A DNA stretch of 60,253 nt from Hydrogenophaga sp. (GTDB lineage: Bacteria > Pseudomonadota > Gammaproteobacteria > Burkholderiales > Burkholderiaceae_C). The notes under the pieces are model-generated. The model was not told the origin of the DNA and searched no databases. It saw only the letters and a program-made list of their open reading frames with translations. The stretch covers positions 1-60,253 of the forward strand of contig JAIFMP010000089.1 in NCBI GenBank assembly GCA_020048405.1, in the 5' to 3' direction. The translations under genes and the position numbers were made by a program. Shown piece after piece: positions 36,509-46,831 of this stretch (within the stretch, counting starts at the first letter, position 1; the number at the start of each line of letters is the position of its first letter).

Positions 36509-38509
36509 TCACGCGTTGGCAGCCGCCAGCACCTCGCTCACCTCGGTCAGGCCCTGCAGGGCCTTTTCAATGCCGTCCTGGCGCAAGGTCAACATGCCGT
36601 GAGCCAGCGCCGATTGGCGCAACTCGCCCGCAGATGCCCGCTTGCGGATCAAGGCGCGCGCATCGTCTTTGCTGAGCATCAGCTCGTGCACACCCAGCCG
36701 CCCCTTGAACCCCGAACCCGCGCAATGTTCGCACCCCTGGTGACGGTACAGGTTGACGCCACCCTCCCCGTTGCCGTGCGCCAGTTTCCATTGCGCCACC
36801 TGGGCTTCAACCATCGCCTGCTGACCCGTGTCCTGACCAGGCGCATCCAGCCCCAGATACACCGCAGCCAGGTGAGCCAGCTGGTCTGGCTGGGCAGCGG
36901 CAGGTTGGCGGCAGTGCGTACAAAGGCGGCGCACCAGCCGCTGGGCCAGGATGGCCAGCAGCGAATCCGAAAAATTGAAGGGGTCCAGCCCGATTTCCAG
37001 CAACCGGGTGATGCTTTCGGGTGCCGAGTTGGTGTGCAGCGTGGACAGCACCAGATGGCCAGTCAGCGAGGCCTCGACCGCAATGCGGGCGGTTTCTTCG
37101 TCACGCATCTCGCCAATCATGATCACGTCGGGATCGGCCCGCAAAAAAGTGCGCATGGCTGCGGCAAAGGTCCAGCCGATGCGCGGGTTCACCTGAACCT
37201 GCCGGAGGCCGGGCTGAGTGATTTCAATGGGGTCTTCCGCTGTCCAGATTTTCCGCTGGCGGGTGTTGATGTCGCTAAGCACCGAATGAAGCGTGGTGGT
37301 CTTGCCCGATCCGGTAGGACCACAAATCAGCACCAGTCCGTAAGGACGGTGGACCGCTTCTCGCAGGGCGTCCAGGTTGGCAGGCAACAGGCCAATGCCA
37401 TCCAGCGGCAGGGGCTTGCCTGATGCCAGCAGTCGCAGCACCACATCTTCATGTCCTTGCGAGGTGGGCACGGTGACCATGCGCAACTCCACCGGGGAGC
37501 CTCCAAATCGGGCGAAGTCAATTTTTCCGTCCTGCGGGCGGCGGTGCTCCGAAATGTCCAGACTGGCCATGATTTTCAGACGCCCCACCAACGCAAACCG
37601 GAACCGCGCTTCCAGCTCCAGATAGGGGCGCAACTCGCCGTCGATGCGCAAGCGAATGCACACGTGGCTGGGGGCTTCATCGGCTTCGATGTGGATATCC
37701 GAGGCACGCTGCGAAATAGCCTCTTCAATCATGGAGTTGATCAGTCGCACCAGCACCGAATCGGACTCACCGACCACATCGGCGCGGGGCACATCCGGTG
37801 TGCCCACCACCTGTCGCAAGTCGGTCAGCAACTCTTGGGCATTCTGCCGAACGGTACCGTTGACCGCCGCGCGCTCGGCCGGCGTCATGCTGAAGCTGCG
37901 TTCGGTGTAGCCGGTATAGGCCCGGTCCTGGGCGGCCTGCAGCGTACCTGGCGCGGCCATCAGGGGCAGGATGCTTTTTTGTGTGATGAAGCGCAGCTCG
38001 TCCATCTGCCGCTTGTCCCACTGTGTGGCAAACAGCACCACCAGCGTGTCGTCTCGGAGCATCAGCGGCAGCAGCACCTCGCGCTGCGCCAATTTGCGGG
38101 GCACCAGCGACAGCGCAGCGGCGTCGGCAGGCAGCAAGTGCGGGTCCACCACCACCGTGCCCAGCCAGTGCGTCAGTACCGAGTTGAGTTGTGCTTCGCT
38201 CAGCAACCCCTCTTCCACCAACATGCGCCCCAGGGGCTTGCGCTCTTCACCCGCCGGGGTCTGCTGCTGGCGCAGCAACATGGCGCGCAAGGTGACTTTG
38301 TCCACCAAGCCACTGTGCAGCACAGCCTGCCCCAGGTGGCGCACCGCCGGCTGGGATGGTTGCGGCTGGTGAATGGCATCCCACAGCTCCTGCGCCGTGC
38401 AGGGCTGACTGAAGCCCGGCATCAGCCCATCCGCCGCAAGTGTCGAGGTGGAAGAAGAACCCGCGCGGGAAGTCCGCAAGGAAGGAAAGTCGTCGGCCAT
38501 GAAGTGCAT
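36509..38509 (-). CDS. GspE/PulE-type secretion ATPase
   Basis: A 666-aa ATPase of the type II secretion/type IV pilus family. It has an N-terminal N1E-like domain (LGRMLVEEGLLSEAQLNSVL), Walker A GPTGSGKTTT, the Asp box around WTAEDPIEI, Walker B MIGEMRDEETA, the His box STLHTN, and a zinc-binding insertion with CTHC and CEHC pairs. No other secretin, inner-membrane or pilin gene adjoins it, so its system cannot be assigned. The ATG at 38509 may be replaced by an internal one four residues later (MADDF). Confidence 0.9.
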   Translation of the reverse strand: MHFMADDFPSLRTSRAGSSSTSTLAADGLMPGFSQPCTAQELWDAIHQPQPSQPAVRHLGQAVLHSGLVDKVTLRAMLLRQQQTPAGEERKPLGRMLVEEGLLSEAQLNSVLTHWLGTVVVDPHLLPADAAALSLVPRKLAQREVLLPLMLRDDTLVVLFATQWDKRQMDELRFITQKSILPLMAAPGTLQAAQDRAYTGYTERSFSMTPAERAAVNGTVRQNAQELLTDLRQVVGTPDVPRADVVGESDSVLVRLINSMIEEAISQRASDIHIEADEAPSHVCIRLRIDGELRPYLELEARFRFALVGRLKIMASLDISEHRRPQDGKIDFARFGGSPVELRMVTVPTSQGHEDVVLRLLASGKPLPLDGIGLLPANLDALREAVHRPYGLVLICGPTGSGKTTTLHSVLSDINTRQRKIWTAEDPIEITQPGLRQVQVNPRIGWTFAAAMRTFLRADPDVIMIGEMRDEETARIAVEASLTGHLVLSTLHTNSAPESITRLLEIGLDPFNFSDSLLAILAQRLVRRLCTHCRQPAAAQPDQLAHLAAVYLGLDAPGQDTGQQAMVEAQVAQWKLAHGNGEGGVNLYRHQGCEHCAGSGFKGRLGVHELMLSKDDARALIRKRASAGELRQSALAHGMLTLRQDGIEKALQGLTEVSEVLAAANA

Positions 38510-38533
38510 GCCCGCCAGTATGCGCGGATTGCG

Positions 38534-40966
38534 TCACACCACCCGCGTCACCTGGTTGGGCTTGAACCCCAGATCAGCTGCCTTGCCCTTGCGCCCACGC
38601 GGGGCACGGGCGTTGTTCAGGCTGCGGATTTCCAGTGTTTCATCGCGCTCCTTGCCGCCTCGGCCCACGCCCTCTATGCGCACACTGCGTGTGTAGGCCG
38701 CTGCACCTGCCAGGCTGTCTTTGTCTTCCAATGACAGCAGCATCAACCCGCGCCCACCCTTGGGGCTTTGGCGCAACTCGCTGAACTCAAATGTGAGGAT
38801 GCGCCCGCCTGTGGAGGCACAGCACACATGGGTGGCTGGTTCCACACCCGTGTTCTGCACCACCGAAGGCACGCAGGCGGTTTCACCCTCACCCAGCGTG
38901 AGGAAGGCCTTGCCACTTTTGTTGCGCGACAGCATGTTGTCCACTGTGGCCCAAAAACCGTAGCCGCCTGAACTGGCCAGCAGCAGCGTGGCCTGCAAGC
39001 CCCCAGCAAAGTAGTGCAGGGGCTGGGTGCCTGCTTCCAGTTCGATCAGGGTGGTGATGGGCTGGCCGTCGCCCCGCGCACCGGGCAGGCTGGCCACGGG
39101 CACGCTGTACACGCGGCCATTGCTGCCGAACACGATCAGCGTGTCCACCGTGCGGCACTCAAAGGTGCCGTACAGCCCATCGCCGGCCTTGAAGGCAAAG
39201 CTGCCCGCCTCGTGGCCATGGCCGGTGCGGGCCCGCACCCAACCCTTGGACGACACCACCACCGTGACCGGTTCGTCTACCACGCGGATTTCAACCACCG
39301 CCTTTTTCTCGGCCTGAATCAAGGTGCGGCGCGCGTCTGCAAAGGTTTTGGCGTCGGCCTCGATCTCGCGCACCATCAGGCGACGCAGGCTGCCTGGGTT
39401 GCCCAGGATGTCCTCGAGCTTGCCCTGCTCTTCCCGCAGGCCCAACAGCTCCTGCTCGATCTTGATGGCCTCCAGCCGGGCCAACTGGCGAAGGCGGATT
39501 TCCAGGATGTCTTCGGCCTGCCGGTCAGACAGGTTGAAGCGCTCGATCAACGCCGCCTTGGGCTCATCGCTCTGGCGGATGATGGCAATCACTTCGTCGA
39601 TGTTCAGCAGAACAATCTGCCGCCCTTCCAGAATGTGGATGCGGTCCAGCACCTTGGTCAGCCGGTGCTGCGAGCGGCGGGTGATGGTGCCCTGGCGGAA
39701 CTCGATCCATTCCGTCAGCATTTGCCGCAACGACTTTTGTGTGGGCCGCCCGTCCAAGCCAACCATCGTCAGGTTGATGGGCGCGGTGGTTTCCAGGCTG
39801 GTGTGGGCCAGCAGGCTGGTGATGAGTTCCTGCTGCTCGGTGCGGCTGCTTTTGGGCTCCAACACCAGGCGCACGGGTGCGTCTTTGCTGGACTCGTCGC
39901 GCACCACGTCCAGCACCGCCAGGATGCTGGCCTTGAGCTGCGTTTGCTCTTGCGTGAGCGCCTTTTTACCAGCCTTGACCTTGGGGTTGGTCAGCTCTTC
40001 CAGTTCTTCCAGCACGCGCTGGGTGCTGACGCCTGGGGGCAGCTCTGTCGCCACCAGTTGCCACTGGCCACGGGCCAGGTCTTCGATTTTCCAGCGGGCG
40101 CGCACCTTCAGGCTGCCCCGGCCGGTGCGGTAGGCGTCGGCAATGTCGGTGGTGCTGCTGATGATCTGGCCACCACCGGGGTAATCCGGGCCGGGCAGGA
40201 TGGCCAACAACTCGTCGGCGGTGAGCGCCGGGTTTTTGATGAGGGCCACGCAGGCGTCGGCCACTTCGCGCAGGTTGTGGCTGGGGATTTCGGTGGCCAG
40301 GCCCACAGCGATGCCACTGGCCCCGTTGAGCAACGCAAACGGCAGGCGCGCAGGCAACTGGCGGGGCTCTTCGGTGGAACCGTCGTAGTTGGGCACAAAG
40401 TCCACCGTGCCTTCGTCCAGCGTGGTGATTTTGGCCAGCCGCGCCTCGGTGTAACGCATGGCGGCAGCACCGTCGCCGTCGCGGCTGCCGAAGTTGCCCT
40501 GCCCGTCGATCAGCGGGTAGCGCTGGGCAAAGTCCTGTGCCATGCGCACCAGTGCGTCATAGGCAGCCTGGTCGCCGTGGGGGTGGAAACGACCCAGTAC
40601 GTCGCCCACCACGCGGGCGCATTTCACCGGCTTGGCGCCGCTGTTGCCGTTGGCCCCGCCAAAGCCCAGGCCCATGCGCGCCATGCTGTACAGAATGCGG
40701 CGCTGCACGGGCTTTTGGCCGTCGCACACGTCGGGCAATGCACGGCCCTTGACCACACTGAGTGCGTATTCCAGATAGGCGCGCTGGGCGTAGCTGGCCA
40801 GGCTGTCGTCGTCACCGGGTTGCAGCTCGGGTGGCGGTGGGGCGGCAGGCGGCGGCGGAACGAGACACTCGGTGGTCTCGGCAGCAGCAGCCAAGGCGTC
40901 ATCTGACAGACCGGGCAGTTCCGGTTCGGCAGCGTTGTCGGGGTCGATCAGTGGGATGTCATTCAT
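38534..40966 (-). CDS. parC: DNA topoisomerase IV subunit A
   Basis: An 810-aa type IIA topoisomerase subunit that decatenates daughter chromosomes. Motifs: [20 protein letters not shown], then [20 protein letters not shown] (quinolone-resistance region), and the catalytic tyrosine region [14 protein letters not shown]. The C-terminal half shows a reduced set of beta-pinwheel blades, which with the partner parE nearby separates it from gyrA. An acidic, proline-rich leader of about 55 residues precedes the core. Confidence 0.95.
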   Translation of the reverse strand: MNDIPLIDPDNAAEPELPGLSDDALAAAAETTECLVPPPPAAPPPPELQPGDDDSLASYAQRAYLEYALSVVKGRALPDVCDGQKPVQRRILYSMARMGLGFGGANGNSGAKPVKCARVVGDVLGRFHPHGDQAAYDALVRMAQDFAQRYPLIDGQGNFGSRDGDGAAAMRYTEARLAKITTLDEGTVDFVPNYDGSTEEPRQLPARLPFALLNGASGIAVGLATEIPSHNLREVADACVALIKNPALTADELLAILPGPDYPGGGQIISSTTDIADAYRTGRGSLKVRARWKIEDLARGQWQLVATELPPGVSTQRVLEELEELTNPKVKAGKKALTQEQTQLKASILAVLDVVRDESSKDAPVRLVLEPKSSRTEQQELITSLLAHTSLETTAPINLTMVGLDGRPTQKSLRQMLTEWIEFRQGTITRRSQHRLTKVLDRIHILEGRQIVLLNIDEVIAIIRQSDEPKAALIERFNLSDRQAEDILEIRLRQLARLEAIKIEQELLGLREEQGKLEDILGNPGSLRRLMVREIEADAKTFADARRTLIQAEKKAVVEIRVVDEPVTVVVSSKGWVRARTGHGHEAGSFAFKAGDGLYGTFECRTVDTLIVFGSNGRVYSVPVASLPGARGDGQPITTLIELEAGTQPLHYFAGGLQATLLLASSGGYGFWATVDNMLSRNKSGKAFLTLGEGETACVPSVVQNTGVEPATHVCCASTGGRILTFEFSELRQSPKGGRGLMLLSLEDKDSLAGAAAYTRSVRIEGVGRGGKERDETLEIRSLNNARAPRGRKGKAADLGFKPNQVTRVV

Positions 40967-40975
40967 GGGGGTTGT

Positions 40976-41776
40976 TCAGAACACGGTGCGTGTTTTCTGG
41001 AGCGCTTTGGGGGGCAGCAGCGATTCGTACAGCCCCATCACGGTTTGGACGTAGCGGCGGGTCTCGGGAATGTCGGGCACCTGGCGGCCAGCGCGCCTGA
41101 CAGCGCCCGCACCGGCGTTGTAAGCGGCCACCACGAGGTCGAGCCGCCCGGGGAATTGGGTCTGCAGGCGTGCCAGCAGGCGTGCACCAGTGTGGATGTT
41201 GGTGCGCGGGTCCATCAACTGCATGGCAGCAGGGCGTTCTGGCGTGTCGCGCACGCCATGCTCCTGGGCGGTGGTGGGCAGTATCTGCATCAGGCCCAAT
41301 GCACCACGGGGGCTGACCGCTTGGGCATCGAAGCCCGACTCAGCCGCGATCACGGCCTGCAGCAGCTCGGGTGCCAGTCCGTGCGCATCAGACGCTTCGC
41401 GTATGTGATGGCGTACGGCTTTGTAGGCCGGTGACACATCAAAAAAAGCGAGCACTTTGGGATGCGTCACCACGGCACCTGTGTCGGGGGGTGCCGTACC
41501 CATCAAGGCGGGCGTCTCCCAGCCCGACTGGTCCAAGCGCAACAGCGGCGGTGCATCTGGCACCGAGCGCCGTCGGGTGGTGGCCTGGCGCTCGCCCAGG
41601 TAAAACAGTTCATAACGCTCGTCGAGCTTTTCAGCCGCAAAGTGCCCCACGCCGCGCTCATCGACGTAGCCCCACACCTGCGCCCGGGCTGCCAAGGGCA
41701 CAGCCAGCAGTGCCGCCAGCAGCCAAGGCCACAGGCCACGGCCCAACAACGCCAGCAAAGAAGGCTGCAGACTCAA
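40976..41776 (-). CDS. Lytic transglycosylase (SLT domain)
   Basis: A 266-aa periplasmic enzyme that cleaves peptidoglycan with formation of 1,6-anhydro-muramic acid. A signal peptide ends near ARA (residue 32). The SLT domain covers about residues 120-255, with catalytic E146 in AAESGFD, followed by SPRGALGLMQILP and AYNAGAGAV. The gene lies between parE and parC and overlaps the parE stop by four bases. A DUF4124-like N-terminal segment (VWGYVDERGVGHFAAEKLD) precedes the SLT domain. Confidence 0.9.
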   Translation of the reverse strand: MSLQPSLLALLGRGLWPWLLAALLAVPLAARAQVWGYVDERGVGHFAAEKLDERYELFYLGERQATTRRRSVPDAPPLLRLDQSGWETPALMGTAPPDTGAVVTHPKVLAFFDVSPAYKAVRHHIREASDAHGLAPELLQAVIAAESGFDAQAVSPRGALGLMQILPTTAQEHGVRDTPERPAAMQLMDPRTNIHTGARLLARLQTQFPGRLDLVVAAYNAGAGAVRRAGRQVPDIPETRRYVQTVMGLYESLLPPKALQKTRTVF

Positions 41777-43732
41777 ACGTCCACCTCGACCGAATCTCCA
41801 CGCAACTCCATCAGCTCGCGTCGGGCGGCGGCTTCGCCTTTGCCCATGAGTTTGGTGATGTGGCCTTCGGTGGCCGCAAAGTCAAAGGCACCCAGTTGCA
41901 CGGGCAACAGACGGCGGGTGTCGGGGTTGAGCGTGGTGTCCCACAGCTGTTCGGCGTTCATCTCGCCCAGGCCTTTGAAGCGGCTGATGGTCCAGCCGCC
42001 TTCTTTCACGCCCTCTTTGCGCAGCTTGTCGAGGGTGGCGTTCAGCTCACCTTCGTCCAGAGCATAGGCCTTGGTGGCGGGCTTTTTGCCCCGCGCAGGC
42101 GCGTCGATGCGGTAGAGCGGCGGGCGCGCCACAAACACGTGCCCTGTTTCGATCAACTTGGGGAAGTGGCGGAAAAACAGCGTCAGCAGCAGCACCTGGA
42201 TGTGCGAGCCGTCCACATCGGCATCGCTCAAGATGCAGACCTTGCCGTAGCGCAGGCCGCTCAGGTCGGGCTGGTCGTTCGGGCCGTGGGGGTCCACACC
42301 GATGGCCACCGAAATGTCGTGGATTTCGGTGTTGGCAAACAGGCGGTCACGTGTTCAGCACCTTGCCGCGCAGGGGCAACACGGCCTGGTTTTCTTTGTC
42401 GCGGCCCATTTTGGCGCTGCCCCCGGCAGAGTCGCCCTCCACCAGAAACACCTCGTTGTGCGCAATGTCGCGGCTTTCACAGTCGGTGAGTTTGCCGGGC
42501 AACACGGCCACGCCCGAGCCCTTGCGCTTTTCCACCTTCTGGCCGGCCTTCTGGCGGGTTTGGGCGGCCTTGATGGCCAGCTCGGCCAGCTTTTTGCCGT
42601 ATTCCACGTGTTGGTTGAGCCACAACTCCAGCGTGGGTTTGACGAAGCTGGACACCAGGCGCACGGCATCGCGAGAGTTGAGCCGCTCTTTGATCTGGCC
42701 TTGGAACTGCGGGTCCAGCACCTTGGCGCTCAGAACGTAGCTGGCGCGGGCAAACACGTCTTCAGGCAACAGCTTCACGCCCTTGGGGGCGAGTGCGTGC
42801 AGCTCGATGAAGCCTTTGACCGCCTGGAACAGCCCGTCGCGCAAACCACTTTCGTGAGTGCCACCGGCAGGGGTTGGAATGAGGTTGACGTAGCTCTCGC
42901 GCACGGGCGAGCCGTCTTCGGTGAACGCCACGCACCAGCCTGCGCCCTCGCCCTCGGCAAAACTGTCGTGCCCACTGTCGGCGGTGCCCTCACCTTCAAA
43001 CAGCGGAATGACAGGCTCGCCATGCAGGGTTTGCTGCAGGTAGTCGCGCAGACCGCCTTTGTATTGCCAGGTCTGCGTCTCTCGGGTTTTGTCGTTCACC
43101 AGTGTCACGCTCACACCGGGCATCAGCACAGCCTTGCTGCGCAGCAGGTGGGTGAGTTCACTGAGCGGCAACTGGGCCGATTCAAAGTACTTCGCATCCG
43201 GCCACACGCGCACGGTCGTGCCCTGCTTGCGGTCACCTTCACCCTTTGGGGCAACGGTCAGGGGCTCCACCACGTCACCACCGGCAAACACCAGGCGGGC
43301 CACCTGGCCTTCGCGGTAACTGGTGACTTCCATGCGGGTGGCCAGCGCGTTGGTCACGCTCACCCCCACGCCGTGCAAACCGCCCGAAAAGCTGTAAGCC
43401 CCGCCCTTGCCTTTATCGAACTTTCCACCCGCATGCAGGCGGGTGAACACCAGTTCGATGACCGGTGCTTTTTCTTCAGGGTGAAGCCCGAACGGAATGC
43501 CTCGGCCGTCGTCGTCCACACCCACCGAACCGTCGTCATGCAGGGTGACTTTGATCTTTTTGCCAAACCCGGCCAACGCCTCGTCGGCAGCGTTGTCCAG
43601 CACCTCCTGGATGACGTGCAGGGGGTTGTCGGTACGGGTATACATGCCCGGGCGTTGCTTGACGGGCTCCAGGCCCTTCAACACACGGATGGACTGTTCG
43701 GAATACTCAGATGCGTTTGCTTGCGTTGCCAT
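41773..43732 (-). CDS. parE: DNA topoisomerase IV subunit B, frameshifted
   Basis: ATPase subunit of topoisomerase IV. The first frame, from 43732, has the GHKL ATPase (EVLDNAADEALAG, DGRGIPFG, GGLHGVGVSV) and the TOPRIM motif EGDSAGG, then breaks after LRGKVLNT. The family resumes in another frame at DRLFANTEIHDISVAIG, with DADVDGSHI and the tail to 41773. The missing W-E-V-E-R type residues equal about 14 nt at 42346-42352. Because topoisomerase IV is essential and parC is intact, a sequence error is likely. Confidence 0.95.
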
Positions 43733-43834
43733 GCGCCGGATTGTATGCGGCGGCCAATAAAAAGCTGTATGAAACAACAGACACCCAAACACAGGCGACG
43801 CAGTGCCATGGCCCTTTTCGTTACATTCACGCAC

Positions 43835-45061
43835 ATGAACACCGCACCCGCCCGCCAAACCCTGCCCATGTGGCAATTGCTGCTGTGTGGCGCAGCCATC
43901 GTCACACTGTCGATGGGTGTGCGCCACGGGTTTGGCCTGTGGCTGCAACCGATCACACACGCCCAGGGCTGGAGCCGAGAATCGTTTTCGCTGGCGCTGG
44001 CGGTGCAAAACCTGTCGTGGGGGGTGTTTGGCATTTTTGCGGGCATGGTGGCCGACCGCTTTGGCGCGTTTCGGGTGCTGGTGCTGGGTGCCGTGCTGTA
44101 TGCCTTGGGCCTGGCAGGCATGGCGTTGTCGCCCACGCCTTTCACATTTCTGATGACCACCGGTGTGTTGATCGGGGCGGCACAGGCGGGCACCACCTAC
44201 GCCGTCATTTACGGCGTGATTGGCCGCAACATCCCAGCCGAGCGTCGATCGTGGGCCATGGGCGTGGCAGCGGCCGCAGGCTCGTTCGGCCAGTTCCTCA
44301 TGGTGCCGGTGGAGGGCTGGCTGATTGCCAGCCTGGGCTGGCAAACCGCCCTGCTGGCGCTCGCAGCCGCCGTGCTTCTGGTGGCCCCGCTGGCTTGGGG
44401 CCTGCGCGAGCCCGCAGCGCTGACACCCGGCGGCGTGAAGCGCGAACAAACCATCTCGCAGGCACTGCGCGAGGCATTTAAATACCCCAGTTTTCAGTTG
44501 CTGATGGCGGGCTACTTTGTGTGTGGCTTCCAGGTGGTGTTCATTGGGGTGCACATGCCCAGCTACCTGAAGGACAACGGCCTGTCGCCCCAGGTGGCCA
44601 GCTACGCGCTGGCATTGATTGGCTTGTTCAACGTATTCGGTACCTATGCAGCGGGTGCGCTGGGGCAAAAGCTCGCCAAGAAAAAGATTCTGGCGGGCAT
44701 TTACCTGCTGCGCTCGGTGGCCATAAGCGTGTTTCTGCTGGCCCCGCTGACACCAGCCAGCGTGTACGTGTTTGCCAGCGTGATGGGGGTGCTGTGGCTG
44801 TCCACCGTGCCGCCCACCAATGCGGTGGTGGCTCAGATTTTTGGCGTGCAGCACTTTTCCATGCTGGGCGGTTTTGTGTTTTTCAGCCACCAGATCGGCA
44901 GCTTTATGGGCGTGTGGCTGGGTGGTGTGTTGTATGACCGCACTGGCAGCTATGACGTCGTGTGGCAGATTTCCATTGCGCTGGGGGTGTTTGCCGCGCT
45001 CATCAACCTGCCGGTGAAAGAAACGGCCATTGATCGGCGCCCTACCACCGCGACAGCCTGA
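43835..45061 (+). CDS. MFS transporter (monocarboxylate/OFA-like)
   Basis: A 408-aa transporter with twelve predicted transmembrane segments. The A-motif GMVADRFGAFRVLVLG lies between helices 2 and 3. The N-terminal pattern GVRHGFGLWLQPITHAQGWS resembles monocarboxylate/oxalate-formate antiporter families. The substrate is unknown. The open frame extends upstream over parE on the opposite strand, but similarity begins at 43835. A short conserved-looking reading frame follows five bases later. Confidence 0.88.
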   Translation: MNTAPARQTLPMWQLLLCGAAIVTLSMGVRHGFGLWLQPITHAQGWSRESFSLALAVQNLSWGVFGIFAGMVADRFGAFRVLVLGAVLYALGLAGMALSPTPFTFLMTTGVLIGAAQAGTTYAVIYGVIGRNIPAERRSWAMGVAAAAGSFGQFLMVPVEGWLIASLGWQTALLALAAAVLLVAPLAWGLREPAALTPGGVKREQTISQALREAFKYPSFQLLMAGYFVCGFQVVFIGVHMPSYLKDNGLSPQVASYALALIGLFNVFGTYAAGALGQKLAKKKILAGIYLLRSVAISVFLLAPLTPASVYVFASVMGVLWLSTVPPTNAVVAQIFGVQHFSMLGGFVFFSHQIGSFMGVWLGGVLYDRTGSYDVVWQISIALGVFAALINLPVKETAIDRRPTTATA

Positions 45062-45066
45062 CCCCT

Positions 45067-45231
45067 ATGCCCCACCCGCTCACAAATCAACCACCCGATG
45101 CCCCCCTGCCCCGTTGGGTGAGATGGGGTTTGGGCGTGGCGGCGGTCACAGCCACGCTGGGCGTTTTTGCGCTGTACCAACGGCCAGACTTTCTCCTGAC
45201 CCTGGCCGACCAGCTGTGGGCCTGTTTTTAA
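45067..45231 (+). CDS. Small hydrophobic protein, 54 aa
   Basis: Reads MPHPLTNQPPDAPLPRWVRW, then one hydrophobic segment (about residues 22-38) and ends LADQLWACF. It starts five bases after the MFS stop, so it is probably translated from the same message. I recall similar small proteins after this type of transporter in related genomes, but cannot verify this here. It may be a single-span accessory peptide. Confidence 0.55.
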   Translation: MPHPLTNQPPDAPLPRWVRWGLGVAAVTATLGVFALYQRPDFLLTLADQLWACF

Positions 45232-45232
45232 C

Positions 45233-45288
45233 ATTTAATGCTTTTTATGCCTATAAGGCTTATCAGAATTGATTAGACAGCTATATAT
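45233..45288 (-). repeat. Dispersed repeat, copy F
   Basis: On the minus strand it contains ATAGCTG, AAGCCTTATAGGC and AAAAAG in the spacing of the copy at 59449. The block is strikingly AT-rich and fills the gap between the 54-aa gene and the methyltransferase. Confidence 0.5.
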
Positions 45289-45290
45289 TT

Positions 45291-45884
45291 ATGCATACAT
45301 CGACGCCACCTTCCGACTGGGTGCAACGCTGGGTTCATCTGCTGCGGCCCAAGGGCACTGTATTGGACGTAGCCTGCGGCGGTGGTCGCCATGCCCATTG
45401 GTTGGCGGGACAGGGCTTTCAGGTCAGCGGGGTTGACCGCGACCCACTGGCACTCGCTACGGCCCAAGCCTGTTGGCCCGAGCATGCAGAACCCGCCACG
45501 CAACTGCTGGTGGCAGACCTTGAAAACCTGCCGTGGCCACTACCTGGCCTGACCTTCGATGCCCTGGTGGTGACCAACTACCTTTGGCGACCACTGTGGC
45601 CCACGCTTCTGGCCGCCCTTGCACCAGGCGGTGTCTACATTCATGAAACGTTTGCGCAGGGCAATGAAACCGTGGGCAGACCCAGCCGCCCCGACTTCCT
45701 GCTGCAACCCGGCGAGCTGCTGACAGCATGCGCAGGCTTGCGTGTGGTGGCATTCGAGGATGGGTTTTGCACCGCCCCTGACCGGTTTATACAGCGCATC
45801 GTGGCCGTGCGTGATGCAACGCCCGTTGGTGCCTCGCCCGTCCGATACCCATTGATACCCCCGGTGCCCCATGGCGCTGGCTAG
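45291..45884 (+). CDS. Class I SAM-dependent methyltransferase
   Basis: A 197-aa methyltransferase-fold protein. Motif I is [19 protein letters not shown], the acidic residue ending strand 2 is in SGVDRD, and motif IV is [16 protein letters not shown]. It resembles TehB-like proteins but the substrate is unknown. It directly follows repeat F. dapA begins 31 bases downstream. Confidence 0.85.
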   Translation: MHTSTPPSDWVQRWVHLLRPKGTVLDVACGGGRHAHWLAGQGFQVSGVDRDPLALATAQACWPEHAEPATQLLVADLENLPWPLPGLTFDALVVTNYLWRPLWPTLLAALAPGGVYIHETFAQGNETVGRPSRPDFLLQPGELLTACAGLRVVAFEDGFCTAPDRFIQRIVAVRDATPVGASPVRYPLIPPVPHGAG

Positions 45885-45915
45885 AATGACCCGATTTGCG
45901 TTGGCACACACCCCT

Positions 45916-46799
45916 ATGAACCCCATCACCGGCAGCATCGTGGCATTGGTCACGCCCATGCACGAAGACGGCAGCGTGGACTACCCCACCCTGCGCAAGC
46001 TCATCGACTGGCACATCACCGAAGGCACCGACTGCATCGGTGTGGTGGGCACCACCGGTGAATCACCCACGGTCAACGTGGAAGAGCATTGCGAAATCAT
46101 CCGCGTGTCGGTAGAGCAGGCCAAAACCCATGGCGACAAGCGCGTACCCATCATGGCCGGGTGCGGGGCCAATTCCACCGCTGAAGCCATCGAACTCGCC
46201 AAGTTCGCCCGCAGCGTGGGCGCAGACTGCCAGCTGCAGGTGGTGCCCTACTACAACAAACCCACGCAAGAAGGCCAGTACCAGCATTTCAAGGCCATTG
46301 CAGAAGCCACCGGCGACCTGCCTGTGGTGCTGTACAACGTGCCCGGCCGCAGCGTGGCCGACATGGCGCACGCCACCGTGCTGCGCCTGGCCCAGGTGCC
46401 CGGCATCGTCGGCATCAAGGAAGCCACCGGCAACATCGAGCGCGCCCAGTGGCTCATCAAAGAAGCCCCCGAGGGCTTTGCGATTTACTCTGGCGACGAC
46501 GCCACCTCGGTGGCTTTGATGCTGTGTGGTGGCCAGGGCAACATCAGCGTTTCAGCCAACATCGCGCCTCACCTGATGCACGAGATGTGCATGGCAGCGG
46601 TGGCAGGCGACGCAGCCAAAGCCATGGCCATCCAGCTCCAACTGCTGCCCATCCACAAGCACCTGTTCGTCGAGGCCAACCCCATCCCCGTGAAGTGGGC
46701 CATGGCACGCATGGGCCTGTGCGGCCCCACACTGCGCCTCCCCATGACACCGCACCCATCGTCGAAGCAGCCCTGAAAACCGTCGGCCTGCTGGGCTGA
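45916..46799 (+). CDS. dapA: 4-hydroxy-tetrahydrodipicolinate synthase, C-terminal frameshift
   Basis: First committed step of lysine and meso-diaminopimelate synthesis: condenses pyruvate with aspartate semialdehyde. Catalytic residues Y140 (VVLYNVPGR) and K168 (GIKEATGN) are present, with GTTGESPT near 46-53. The frame is intact until RLPMTP, then shifts at 46749-46752; the true tail ([15 protein letters not shown]) ends at 46799 in another frame. A short stretch (about 13-19 nt) appears missing. Without correction the protein ends at 46776 with a foreign 8-residue tail. Confidence 0.95.
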
Positions 46800-46831
46800 A
46801 CGCGAAACGCACCTGCCACCCACGTCAACAC

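Noticed and set aside
39014-40906. A 630-codon frame antisense to parC
   Set aside because: Typical high-GC shadow frame rich in Gln, His and Arg; parC on the minus strand is intact.
42302-45061. A 919-codon open frame covering the antisense of parE and continuing into the MFS gene
   Set aside because: Only the part from 43835 resembles a protein family; the rest is the GC-rich shadow of parE.
46740-46799. Programmed frameshifting in dapA
   Set aside because: No slippery heptamer or pseudoknot is evident, and the junction also lacks family residues like the other breaks.
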